Source of the DNA: Sphingobacterium mizutaii
GTDB taxonomy: Bacteria; Bacteroidota; Bacteroidia; Sphingobacteriales; Sphingobacteriaceae
Length of the DNA: 64,000 nucleotides
Assembly (NCBI RefSeq): GCF_900187125.1
Contig: NZ_LT906468.1
Coordinates: 4,278,001-4,342,000 of the forward strand
Reading direction: 5' to 3'
Below, piece by piece: positions 16,785 to 24,680 of this stretch (positions within the stretch are counted from its first letter, which is position 1; each line of letters begins with the position of its first letter). The notes below the pieces were generated by a model that saw nothing but the letters and a program-made list of their open reading frames with translations, was not told the origin of the DNA and did not search any database. The translations under genes and the position numbers were made by a program.

Positions 16785-17267
16785 TTACTTACTGAAATAT
16801 AAATCCGCTTCTGATTTTCTCCTTCTAACCAATCCTGCAAATACCTTTCACCCGGCCTTGTTCCATTTTGCGAACTCATCACGGATGGAATGATCGTTTG
16901 GGTTTACATTGAGCTTTCGCAACAGTGTAGACTTACCAAGGTTTGTAGCCCCCAGATTGAAGGTTAAGCTCACCAAGGCATCGAACTGGTTCTGTGTTAA
17001 TGGTACCTTTACCAGCCGAAGAACATCGTTCTCATATCCCTTCAATATTTCCTGTAGCATGCATGTGGCCTGGTACTCCGCCAATGGCCTGTCCTGCATC
17101 GTTACCTTGCGCCAATCGGGCAGATAGTACGTGAAGCCATAACCAATGGTAGGAATCCCTATCGGGTCCCTATATGGCTTTGGGTAGAATCCCTCAAGCT
17201 CTTGATTAATGCCAATCCTTTTTCTCCTGTTTACATGTTTCTTTATTATATTTATACCAACACACAC
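16785..17267 (-). pseudogene. T4-type phage lysozyme with an in-frame stop
   Basis: Glycoside hydrolase of the T4 lysozyme family that cleaves peptidoglycan for phage release. The catalytic E-9-D-6-T spacing is intact: Glu in ELEGF, Asp in YRDPIG and Thr in PTIGYG. The frame reads to '..FAKWNKAG', then TGA (16850-16848), then continues in the same frame as KVFAGLVRRRKSEADLYFSK to TAA at 16787-16785. Relatives have glycine where the TGA sits, so a GGA-to-TGA change is likely. Losing the last 20 residues would remove the final helix. The start is uncertain: the frame opens at GTG 17267 and the N-terminal 25 residues look poorly conserved. Confidence 0.7.
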
Positions 17268-17287
17268 ACTTCCATTCTCAATTAATT

Positions 17288-17793
17288 GCCCAACGGTATA
17301 TGCGCTGTTGGGCTTTTTTGTATTTATTCACTATCTTTAAGAACATTAATTCTATTATATATTCATGACCCAATGGCAACCCTCCCGCTGTTGGGTTTTT
17401 TGTTTTTAATGTGTATCTTCATTAAACCCTTCAATCCCAATTAGAAGGTTTTTCATTTTCTGGCCCAGTTTCACAAGACTGGGCTTTTTTTTAACAATAT
17501 TCCAATTAACTTTGGATAAAAGTTAAAAGGTAAATGAGTAGTTTTTGGAACCCAATGGAGTAGTGGCCGTTGGGTTTCTTGTTTTTATTGCCTATCTTGC
17601 CCATCGCAACATGCAGACCTCTCAAAGGGTTTACATATCAGGTGGCCCAGTTATCCATATCGCTGGGCCTTTTTTATGCCCCTACCGAAATAGGGGTCTG
17701 TGGATTTTATTTCCTACCTTTATTTCGTATACGACACCACACATTTCGTTACTCGATTTTTAGCCCAATGGTTTAGTGCCTATTGGGCTTTTC
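17288..17793 (+). repeat. Tandem array of six terminator hairpins alternating with promoter-like boxes
   Basis: Six hairpins with T runs on the plus strand lie at about 17288-17319, 17368-17401, 17463-17492, 17550-17579, 17644-17675 and 17762-17793. Stems are GCCCAAC/GTTGGGC, ACCCAA/TTGGGT, GCCCAGT/ACTGGGC, ACCCAA/TTGGGT, GGCCCAG/CTGGGCC and AGCCCAAT/ATTGGGCT. The first five are each followed by a -7-like box: TATCTTTA 17332, TATCTTCA 17414, TAACTTTG 17507, TATCTTGC 17593 and TACCTTTA 17715. In three cases a TTG in the hairpin's right arm lies 20-21 bases before the box. This predicts up to five transcripts of 55-70 bases, each ending at the next hairpin. No credible plus-strand protein gene is present. 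Confidence 0.55.
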
Positions 17794-17799
17794 TGCAAT

Positions 17800-18050
17800 T
17801 TAAACCCTCAAGGAATTATGAATATATCCCGCTTTAACTGATTTTATATAGTCTTTAAAATCGATTACTTGGTATTCATTTGCATTAGGCTTATCTATTA
17901 ACCTTCTTCCACTATAATCAGATCCAGTTATAATGAAAGCATCATCCTTCATTAACACCTTAATCCTGCAGTCGGAATTATTTAAAATTCTACAGCATCC
18001 CACTCATACCAAGTGTTACATTTTACCGCTACTTTCTCTCTGTTCATCAT
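17800..18050 (-). pseudogene. Small phage-type gene with a T-run frameshift
   Basis: ATG at 18050 or 18047 opens MNREKVAVKCNTWYEWDAVEF and then meets TAA at a run of four T. If one T is added, the frame continues LNNSDCRIKVLMKDDAFIIT to the natural stop at 17800, for a protein of about 83 residues. A 67-residue frame starting inside the gene exists but begins with an unlikely GTG. The C-terminus has a beta-rich motif and no membrane segment. The family is unknown; a phage origin is inferred from its neighbours. Confidence 0.5.
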
Positions 18051-18178
18051 AGTTCTTTTATTACCAATTCCATTTGAAAATCTGTGTAACTGTTATTGTA
18101 CAGACCCTTGTGGTAAATCAATGTGCCTGTATCGTAGAACGGCCGCATAGCGTGCTTTGTAGTCTGTTCTATAACTTG
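18047..18178 (-). pseudogene. C-terminal fragment of a phage-type gene at a junction
   Basis: A frame readable from about 18178 through TTKHAMRPFYDTGTLIYHKG to ..FQMELVIKEL and a stop at 18047 (ATG possible at 18148, 34 residues). It abuts the truncated end of the AbiEi-like gene, so the two look like pieces of different genes joined at about 18175-18185. Its stop overlaps the next start (ATGATG), a coupling that suggests it once led an operon with the 17800 gene. Confidence 0.4.
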
Positions 18179-18633
18179 AGAAATTTAATACAGTCCAATA
18201 TCTGTAAATAAGGTATGTTCTCCCTGTTGATTAAGTTCAGCTGTTTTATAAAACCAATGGAATGACGCTCCCTTTTAAAGCTTGGTCTAACGTTATTTTT
18301 TCCTATCTGGATGATATTACTGACCTGCGTGGTTAACCCAAAGGTATTAAAAACACTGAGCCCGGTTAAATAGCCTACGATCTTACCGTTTTCCTCTAAC
18401 AGATCCTTTACTACCTGCGTCTGTGCCGGGAGTAATTCTCCAAAAAAAGACTTCTCAGGTTTATAAAATCTCCCTTTTGATATCTTATTAATCTTTCCTT
18501 TAGACAAAAGTATATTCAATGCTTTGATAACGGATTCCTTATTGCTCCCCGGCACATTAAAATCCTTATAGGTAAAAACATAATCAACAGGAAGTCTGCC
18601 AACTTTATTTAACACTATATCAGTTACTTTCAA
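18169..18633 (-). pseudogene. AbiEi-like type IV antitoxin, C-terminally truncated
   Basis: A 154-residue winged-helix protein of the AbiEi/DUF6088 type: the N-terminal part (MKVTDIVLNKVGRLPVDYVF, then FNVPGSNKESVIKALNIL) is the winged-helix that represses its own promoter, and the rest is the antitoxin fold. Family members usually run near 200 residues; this one stops soon after 'LQILDCIKFLKL', where phage-type DNA begins. The start appears to be TTG at 18633, because the frame is closed upstream. No AbiEii nucleotidyltransferase toxin follows. The operator candidates at 18665 and 18760 support autoregulation. Probably a relic. Confidence 0.6.
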
Positions 18634-18664
18634 AACATTTTAATTTTATTCAAAAAAAATAAAA

Positions 18665-18769
18665 GTCCAGTTATTTATTAAAAAAACTGGACAAAATAAA
18701 TATTTTTACCCGTGCATGAATTATATAGTTTATAGAAGTGATTTGAAATAAAATATAAATCCAGTTATT
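18665..18769 (-). promoter_or_regulatory. Operator candidate upstream of the AbiEi-like gene
   Basis: GTCCAGTT (18665-18672) faces AACTGGAC (18685-18692) as a perfect inverted repeat over a 12-base A/T spacer. A further copy of the half-site TCCAGTTATT lies at 18760-18769. AbiEi proteins bind such repeats in their own promoters, so these are good candidates. The rest of the 342-base gap (18634-18975) is AT-rich without a visible gene. Confidence 0.5.
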
Positions 18770-18975
18770 CCTCAAGTAGAAAAGATTAAAAGTATTTCTC
18801 AGAAGAACTTTAACTTGGAATCCCAAATCTGTATGTAATAAATTCTAATAGACAAAGGTTATTGAAACCTTTAAGCTAGATTTCGATATGGAGCTATTTT
18901 GGCAAACTCCAATGATATAAAAATTTTAATCTTTTAACTCCCAATTAATTATCTTGCTACAAAAGAAGAAAATAA

Positions 18976-20165
18976 GTGGAATTCGATAATGATGACAAAA
19001 CATCTCTACTCAACATTTTCAACGGACGACGAGATGTATTTGCAGTACGGTGGGAAAAGGGAAATAAAAGCGGCTATATGCCGGACTATAGCTACGACCC
19101 CTATCATTACCGACTGCACAAAGCAAATGGAGGTACTTATAGTAACTACAACCACAAAAGTTTTCTGCATTTATCAGAAATAGAAATTTCCAAACACCTT
19201 CAGGGCCTTCAACAGAATGGAATTTACCCGTTGTTGCAAGACAATACCTCCTGGTTTTTAGTGGCTGATTTCGATAAATCTGATTGGCAGCGGCAGGCAT
19301 TGAAATTTCTGGAGGGATGCAGATCCAAAAATGTACCTGATTACCTTGAACGATCCCGTTCGGGAAATGGTGCGCATGTTTGAATTTTCTTTGAGGAACC
19401 GTACCCAGCATCTAAAAGCCCTAAGATATTCATGGAGATCTTAGAATGATGTGGAGCATTCTCGCCATTTGATAAAAGCTCCAGCTTTGACCGATTGTTT
19501 CCAAACCAGGAGTACCTTACTGGTAAAGGGTTGGGAAATCTCATTGCCCTGCCTTTATTTTTACCTGCTGTACAGAAGGGGAACAGCCCATTTGTAGATC
19601 CTAAAACAATGGATCCAATTGCTGATCAGATTGGATATCTGAAAAGGGCAAGAAAAATGAGTTTGGATTTATTGGACGAACTATATAATGAGAGATGGAC
19701 GATTGCAGAAAGCAACATTTCGAATATTGACGAAAAACTTAAGATCATACTGAGCAATACGATAAAATCTAAGTAGTCATGCAATTCCATTAGTATTAAT
19801 TAATTATTTGAAAGAGCACCTTAACTTTGCCAACTCAGCCTTTATGATTAAGAAAAAGTCAGGAAGGGGTACTTACGAAACACCTAGATTTTTTAAATTA
19901 ATCGAAGAAACTGAAAATGAAATACTCATCCCAAGAGGGTTTATTGGAAAGCTCTTACGATTCTGTAGAGATGCACAGGTAGCGCATGAACTTTTTGATA
20001 ACCGAAGTAAACATGCTCTAATCCCATTCCTTTAATGCCGCACTGAGAAGGCATCAGGCCAATGCCGTATCTGAAGTAGGAAAAAAAGATTTCGGGGTGA
20101 TCGTAGGACCACCAGCGACTGGGAAAACAGTTATATCATTGGGGAGAACCCCTACGATCGTTACA
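18976..20165 (+). pseudogene. TOTE-type primase-helicase conflict gene, broken
   Basis: The first 800 bases read in one frame as the archaeo-eukaryotic primase domain of the large TOTE proteins: 'VFAVRWEKGNKSGYMPDYSY', '..YPLLQDNTSWFLVADFDK' and 'SGNGAHV'. Two TGA codons (19381-19383, 19447-19449) fall where relatives have tryptophan and another residue. The frame then shifts near 19775 to 'HAIPLVLINYLKEHLNFANS' and again near 20030 to 'FNAALRRHQANAVSEVGKKD', followed by the helicase motif I, VGPPATGKT, at about 20105. The normal protein is about 1000 residues with a DEAD helicase and often a nuclease; here it is lost after motif I. Such genes are linked to defence in Bacteroidota, but this copy cannot work. 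Confidence 0.75.
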
Positions 20166-20180
20166 CTTTCCTGTCCTTCG

Positions 20181-20335
20181 CTAAGCCATAGACGTTGGTC
20201 CGGTTGGGCCGGCTGCCTTTTTACCTTGATTTAGTTCCCTGGCCACGTCATCCAATATAAGATTATTCCTTGAAGTATCGTGGACGAAAATCTGTGAGCT
20301 ATCCGCAATTCCAGTAAGAACGAGAGGTCGCTCAA
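20181..20335 (-). pseudogene. Inverted fragment resembling a TOTE helicase segment
   Basis: On the minus strand, 'SSQIFVHDTSRNNLILDDVA' and 'RELNQGKKAAGPTGPT' can be read. The pattern 'RN.LI.DDV...LNQGKK' resembles a stretch of the TOTE helicase between its two lobes. If so, an inverted piece of the same gene sits right after the broken plus-strand copy. The open frame runs to 20516, but its left part looks like the antisense of the next fragment. This is a tentative call. Confidence 0.3.
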
Positions 20336-20339
20336 TGAT

Positions 20340-20606
20340 GTGATGAGGGCCCTCTACTACAACTTCTATAAGGAAAAAGATAGAGGGGCTACGGAAGCTG
20401 AAATAAAAATGACCTGCGAGAGCATCGCAGGTCAGAATCTTGATGAGATCTTCTCTTATATACAGAATTTGGACGATCTGGATCATCAAAAATATCTTTC
20501 CATGGCTGGTATCCAATATCAGAAGACCAATAATGCTGATGGCAAGAGCAGTGTAAAGCTGTCCATTCGACCAAAACTATCGACTACAGAAGAAGATCTT
20601 GAGTGA
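20340..20606 (+). pseudogene. C-terminal remnant resembling an M61 peptidase
   Basis: An 88-residue frame with ALYYNFYKEKDRGATEAEIK and '..CESIAGQNLDEIFSYIQN', which resembles the C-terminal region of M61 glycyl aminopeptidases ('LYNEFYKEKKRG..DEEF' and 'G.SLSEIFEYV'). The metal-binding N-terminal half is absent, so it is not a working enzyme. It ends just before the leftward S15 peptidase gene. Alternative: a short unrelated protein. Moderate confidence. Confidence 0.4.
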
Positions 20607-20623
20607 TATTTCTGGGTATTGAT

Positions 20624-22456
20624 TTAATTTAAAGCTGCCTCAAATGCCTGAGCTCCGCCAACCACTGGCAGGGTCAAACTGGTTCCATTGAGATCAAGTG
20701 TTAGTTCTGTTCCGGCTTCTGGCCATAGGGTAAACTCCTGATCAGAGGAGAATATCATCAGCCCGATCTGTTGTCCGGCAGGAATGATCTGGTCATCGGG
20801 CTGCAGGTCGAAAGCCAGGTCATAGAACTTGCCTGGTTTCAGCGGACTGCTTTTGGTCAATGACTCATAGTTTTGCGGGTCAGCCCAACCCCGGGTAATG
20901 ATGTTATCCGTGATCTTCACTCCCTTTCCCTTTTCCCAGGGCAATGCCACCAACCAAACCGATAGGTTTGCTGCCGGTTTACTGCTTGCCAAGCGGATAT
21001 TGATCCGGGACAATCCCGAAATATGGAGATCTTTGGTCAGTTTTGGACTCAGATAAAGCAATCTATTCTTAGATGTTTCTAATTGTGCCAAGGAATCACC
21101 AGTAAAGGATACATCATCAACCAAAGTCTCCTTAACTTTTCCAGAGTTTTGCTTGGTCGATAAAGAACCATGTTTAGGAGCACCTGCAGCTAGATAAAGT
21201 TTCACATTGGAGGCTGCCGGGTTAGGATAATCGGCATAGGCGGTAGGGTTGAACTGTCTGTCATTTTCACGTACGATCCAAGCCTTAGGGTCTTTTTCAA
21301 CTCCATTTTGATCACCATATAAATAGCGGGTAAACCAACGGTTCATCATTTTCATGGGTGGAGGACCACCGTGTCCATCTTGATGGTAATAGATCTGAGC
21401 CGGGATTCCCAATTCCTTAGCTGCTTTATAGATCCTATAGCTATGCTCAGGCATTACGTTCCAATCATTGAATCCATGGGACATCAAAAGAGCTGCTTTC
21501 ATTCCCGACATTTGGTTCAGATAATCGCGTCCTTTCCAGAAATCATTATAATCACCAGATTCACGGTCCAATCCGTTGGCCATCTCTGTATCTCGGATTA
21601 CTTTATTGCCATAAGCTCGTTTTGCTTCCTCACCACTATGGACAAAATCGTATAATACATCGATATCTTCACCCAAATAGCCTCCGGGACTGCGAACCAG
21701 TCCGTTAGAACGATAATAATGGTAGTAAGAAGTATTAGGTGCAACGGGAATAATGGCTTTTAGGCCTTCCACACCTGTGGTTGCAGCAGCTAAAGGTAGC
21801 GTACCGTTAAAGGAAGTTCCGGTCATGCCTACCTTTCCGGTTGACCAATAGGCCCTCACCTTCTCGTTTCCATCGCGGCTGGTATAGCCGTTGTCCTTTC
21901 CAGACAGCCATTCGATGACAGCTTTCGGGGCAAGGGACTCATTGGGGCCGCCAATTGTTGGAGAACCATCAGATAAACCAGTTCCTGGAGATGAAGAATG
22001 CACCACGATGAAACCACGTTTTACCCATTCACGAATAAGGCTATTGGAAATAATAGGTCTTTCACCTGTTCTCTTTACCTCTGGGTGAACCCTTGCCGTG
22101 GGGGCCTTCTCTCCTAGCTCATGCTCCACATTCCACATGATCCCATCGACCATCTGTGCTGTACCGGCATAGTATGGACTGGTTTCGTAGATAACAGGGA
22201 GCTTAAGGTTTTCGGTTTCTGTTTGGTATGGCCGAGTGACATCGACATGCATCCTGTCCGGTTTTCCGTCACCGTCGGTATCAAATTCGGTTTCCACCCA
22301 AAGGTCCTCACGGATCCATTTATCCGGTGTATTGAAACCTTCTACAATCTGAGCTTCGCCTTCTTTGATAAGGGGCAACGTCTGCGCAAGGAGAACAGAT
22401 GAAGAGGCCACAAAACACGTAAAAAGAAGTACGGAAGCGAATAATTTATTTATCAT
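20624..22456 (-). CDS. X-Pro dipeptidyl-peptidase, S15/CocE family
   Basis: A 610-residue secreted serine hydrolase that removes X-Pro dipeptides. The signal peptide runs to about residue 25 (SVLLAQ). The nucleophile lies in GTSFNG near residue 215; the acid/base partners are expected after 'SHGFNDWNV' and 'YYHQDGHGG', both present. A C-terminal jelly-roll domain (DUF after 'ISGLSRINIRLAS') completes the family pattern. Length is normal for Bacteroidota secreted copies. Next gene upstream is the gamma-glutamyltransferase in the same direction, so both may serve peptide scavenging in the periplasm, an inference from proximity only. Confidence 0.88.
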   Translation of the reverse strand: MINKLFASVLLFTCFVASSSVLLAQTLPLIKEGEAQIVEGFNTPDKWIREDLWVETEFDTDGDGKPDRMHVDVTRPYQTETENLKLPVIYETSPYYAGTAQMVDGIMWNVEHELGEKAPTARVHPEVKRTGERPIISNSLIREWVKRGFIVVHSSSPGTGLSDGSPTIGGPNESLAPKAVIEWLSGKDNGYTSRDGNEKVRAYWSTGKVGMTGTSFNGTLPLAAATTGVEGLKAIIPVAPNTSYYHYYRSNGLVRSPGGYLGEDIDVLYDFVHSGEEAKRAYGNKVIRDTEMANGLDRESGDYNDFWKGRDYLNQMSGMKAALLMSHGFNDWNVMPEHSYRIYKAAKELGIPAQIYYHQDGHGGPPPMKMMNRWFTRYLYGDQNGVEKDPKAWIVRENDRQFNPTAYADYPNPAASNVKLYLAAGAPKHGSLSTKQNSGKVKETLVDDVSFTGDSLAQLETSKNRLLYLSPKLTKDLHISGLSRINIRLASSKPAANLSVWLVALPWEKGKGVKITDNIITRGWADPQNYESLTKSSPLKPGKFYDLAFDLQPDDQIIPAGQQIGLMIFSSDQEFTLWPEAGTELTLDLNGTSLTLPVVGGAQAFEAALN

Positions 22457-22548
22457 TGGAATAATAATTTTGTGACTAGATCGTCGGCAAAAAACACCGA
22501 TCCCTCGATCATCCTACAATATTAAACATTTTCTCAGTTAATCTGTAA

Positions 22549-24486
22549 CTACCAGCCAATTCCATAGTCTTCGCCATTGTTGCTGCTTCCTCCCCATAGG
22601 CTACCGTGCTTTTCGTCGAAGAAGATGGCATTGATCGGACCACTGGTTCGGTCGCCTAATTGAATGGAGTAACCCATTGTCTTTAATGCTTCAATAGTTT
22701 TGGGATCGGTCTTTCGATCCAGCAACAAACTACCCGCACGAGGTTTCCGGTCATCCATCTTGGTTCCTCCTAGGGAAAGCCATAATTGGTTACTGTTGAT
22801 ATTGGCGGCTTCGCTGGCTTGCTGGGCAGTCATGTTGAATTCAACCATATTCAGGAAATACTGAAGGAGATTCTGGTCTTGGGTATCTCCGCCTTGTACC
22901 GCAAAGGAAAGATAGGGTTTGCCATCTTTCAGGGCCATGGAAGGCGTAAGGGTAACCCTAGGCCGTTTACCCGGCTCCACCACATTGAAAGGGTTGATCA
23001 AGGAGTCCAACACGAAGCTCTGTAGCCTTTGGCTCATTCCGACGCCGGTATTTCCGGCGATTGTGGCCGGTAGCCATCCACCACTGGGGGTAATGGAAAC
23101 GACCCAGCCGTCGGCATCGGCCGCTTCAACGGTGGTTGTTCCACGCCATAAACGGTCCATATATTCTTCGTCCAAGGGGTTAGTTGACTGTTCATGGTTT
23201 GATGAAGAAGTTACATCATGCTTAGGAACAAACTCACCCTTATTTTTTTCAGTCGGTGTAAATCTTTCCTGACGCTCTTTCAGCAATGCCAAAAATGGAT
23301 TTTTCTTTCCCTCAAAAACATAGGGATCACCCGGAGCAGTTGCAGGGTTGTTTCTTTTGGGATCGATCTCTCCAGCTCTCTGTTTTCCATATTCTTCACT
23401 CAACAGGCCTTTGATTGGAATATTTCGGCTGAAATAAGGGTCCCCATAATAAAAGTCGCGATCTGCAAAAGCTAAGTTCATGGCTTGGTAAACGGTATGG
23501 ATATAATCCACAGAATTGTATCCCATATTAGGAAGGTCATAATTCTTCAAGATCTGCAAAGCCTGGAGCATGGATGGCCCTTGGGTCCATTCCCGCAATT
23601 TGTAAACATCGATACCCTTGTAGTTGATCTTCAAAGGTTCCTCTTCGATGGGTTTCCACTTGGCCAAATCTTCTTTTGTGATCAGACCGCCTTGTTCTTT
23701 GCTTCCGCGTACAAACTCATCGGCGATATCCCCTTTATAGAATCTATCATTGGCTGCCATGATCGCTGCTTTTCTGCCTTTTCCTGCTCTTAGGGCTGCT
23801 TTCTCGGCTTCAACCATCTTGGTCAGGGTATTCAACAGATCGGCCTGGACAAAGATCTCTCCAGCTTCTGGAGCCTCTCTTTCCCCACCTTCATGGACCA
23901 GGAAAACCTTTTTACTGTACGGCCATTGCTTGATCCTATCCTTTCCGCGTTCAATACTATTGGCAGTCTGCGCATCAATAGGATAGCCTTTTGCCATTTC
24001 CATGGCTGGAGCTAGGACCTCTGCCAGGCTTTTGGTCCCATATTCTGCCAGCATGTGGCAAAGCCCCCCCGGTGTACCTGGGGTCAATGCTGCAAGAGGG
24101 CCGTATTCAGGCGGAAAATCGTATCCTTTACCCTTAAAAAAGGAAACGGTTGCCCCTGTCGGTGCTACCCCGAGAGCATTGATGGCAATTACTTTTTTAA
24201 GTTTTGGGTGATATATCAGGGCCTGTGTCTCCCCGCCCCAGCTCAGGACATCCCACATGGTACAGGTCGCGGCCAACATGGCGCAGGCTGCATCGACTGC
24301 ATTGCCCCCTTGCTGGAAAAGCTGTGCTCCGGCAGTGGCGGCCAAAGGTTTTCCGGTGATCGCCATCCAATGTTTTCCATGGAGTGGAGGTTTTTGGGTC
24401 CTTTGAGAAAAGGCGGAAATACCTATAGAACAAAGTAAGACGGTTGGGAGCCATACTCTGTATGCCGAAAAAAGCTTGAATTTCAT
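22549..24486 (-). CDS. Gamma-glutamyltransferase family protein
   Basis: A 645-residue secreted N-terminal nucleophile hydrolase that splits gamma-glutamyl bonds (glutathione and similar). Signal peptide about residues 1-27 (GISAFSQ). The autoprocessing threonine lies in RGTTTVEAADADG near residue 447, and the GNTGVGM block (binding of substrate) follows. The large and small subunit regions are both present and full length. It is followed by the S15 peptidase gene 92 bases away and diverges from the oxidoreductase at 24681. Role in glutathione or peptide turnover is a family inference. Confidence 0.88.
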   Translation of the reverse strand: MKFKLFSAYRVWLPTVLLCSIGISAFSQRTQKPPLHGKHWMAITGKPLAATAGAQLFQQGGNAVDAACAMLAATCTMWDVLSWGGETQALIYHPKLKKVIAINALGVAPTGATVSFFKGKGYDFPPEYGPLAALTPGTPGGLCHMLAEYGTKSLAEVLAPAMEMAKGYPIDAQTANSIERGKDRIKQWPYSKKVFLVHEGGEREAPEAGEIFVQADLLNTLTKMVEAEKAALRAGKGRKAAIMAANDRFYKGDIADEFVRGSKEQGGLITKEDLAKWKPIEEEPLKINYKGIDVYKLREWTQGPSMLQALQILKNYDLPNMGYNSVDYIHTVYQAMNLAFADRDFYYGDPYFSRNIPIKGLLSEEYGKQRAGEIDPKRNNPATAPGDPYVFEGKKNPFLALLKERQERFTPTEKNKGEFVPKHDVTSSSNHEQSTNPLDEEYMDRLWRGTTTVEAADADGWVVSITPSGGWLPATIAGNTGVGMSQRLQSFVLDSLINPFNVVEPGKRPRVTLTPSMALKDGKPYLSFAVQGGDTQDQNLLQYFLNMVEFNMTAQQASEAANINSNQLWLSLGGTKMDDRKPRAGSLLLDRKTDPKTIEALKTMGYSIQLGDRTSGPINAIFFDEKHGSLWGGSSNNGEDYGIGW

Positions 24487-24680
24487 AATTAGGAAATTTT
24501 TATTGGAACAAGTTACCGATTTTGGAGCTTTATTAAAAGGTTAAATAGCTATTTGATTTTTTACAATTGTTTTTCCAACAATTAAAATTCAAAATCGTAA
24601 TTTACTATTTATTAAGCAACTGCACTTAACAAACCTAAACTTACGAACAGCTTCATTCACGAACATAAAACTTAACCATT

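Noticed and set aside
16780..16882. Start of the membrane-protein gene at 16882
   Set aside because: This would overlap the end of the lysozyme frame, whose C-terminal family ending is clearly visible; the ATG at 16780 follows it directly.
17545..17776. Open frames of 68-72 residues across the hairpin array
   Set aside because: They run straight through the hairpins and promoter-like boxes, have no ribosome site and no family pattern.
18976..19776. TGA read as tryptophan (recoded genetic code) in the TOTE gene
   Set aside because: At least one of the two TGA codons lies at a clear Trp position, but the same gene also has frameshifts, and the lysozyme TGA lies at a Gly position. Neighbouring intact genes end normally with TGA, so nonsense mutation is simpler.
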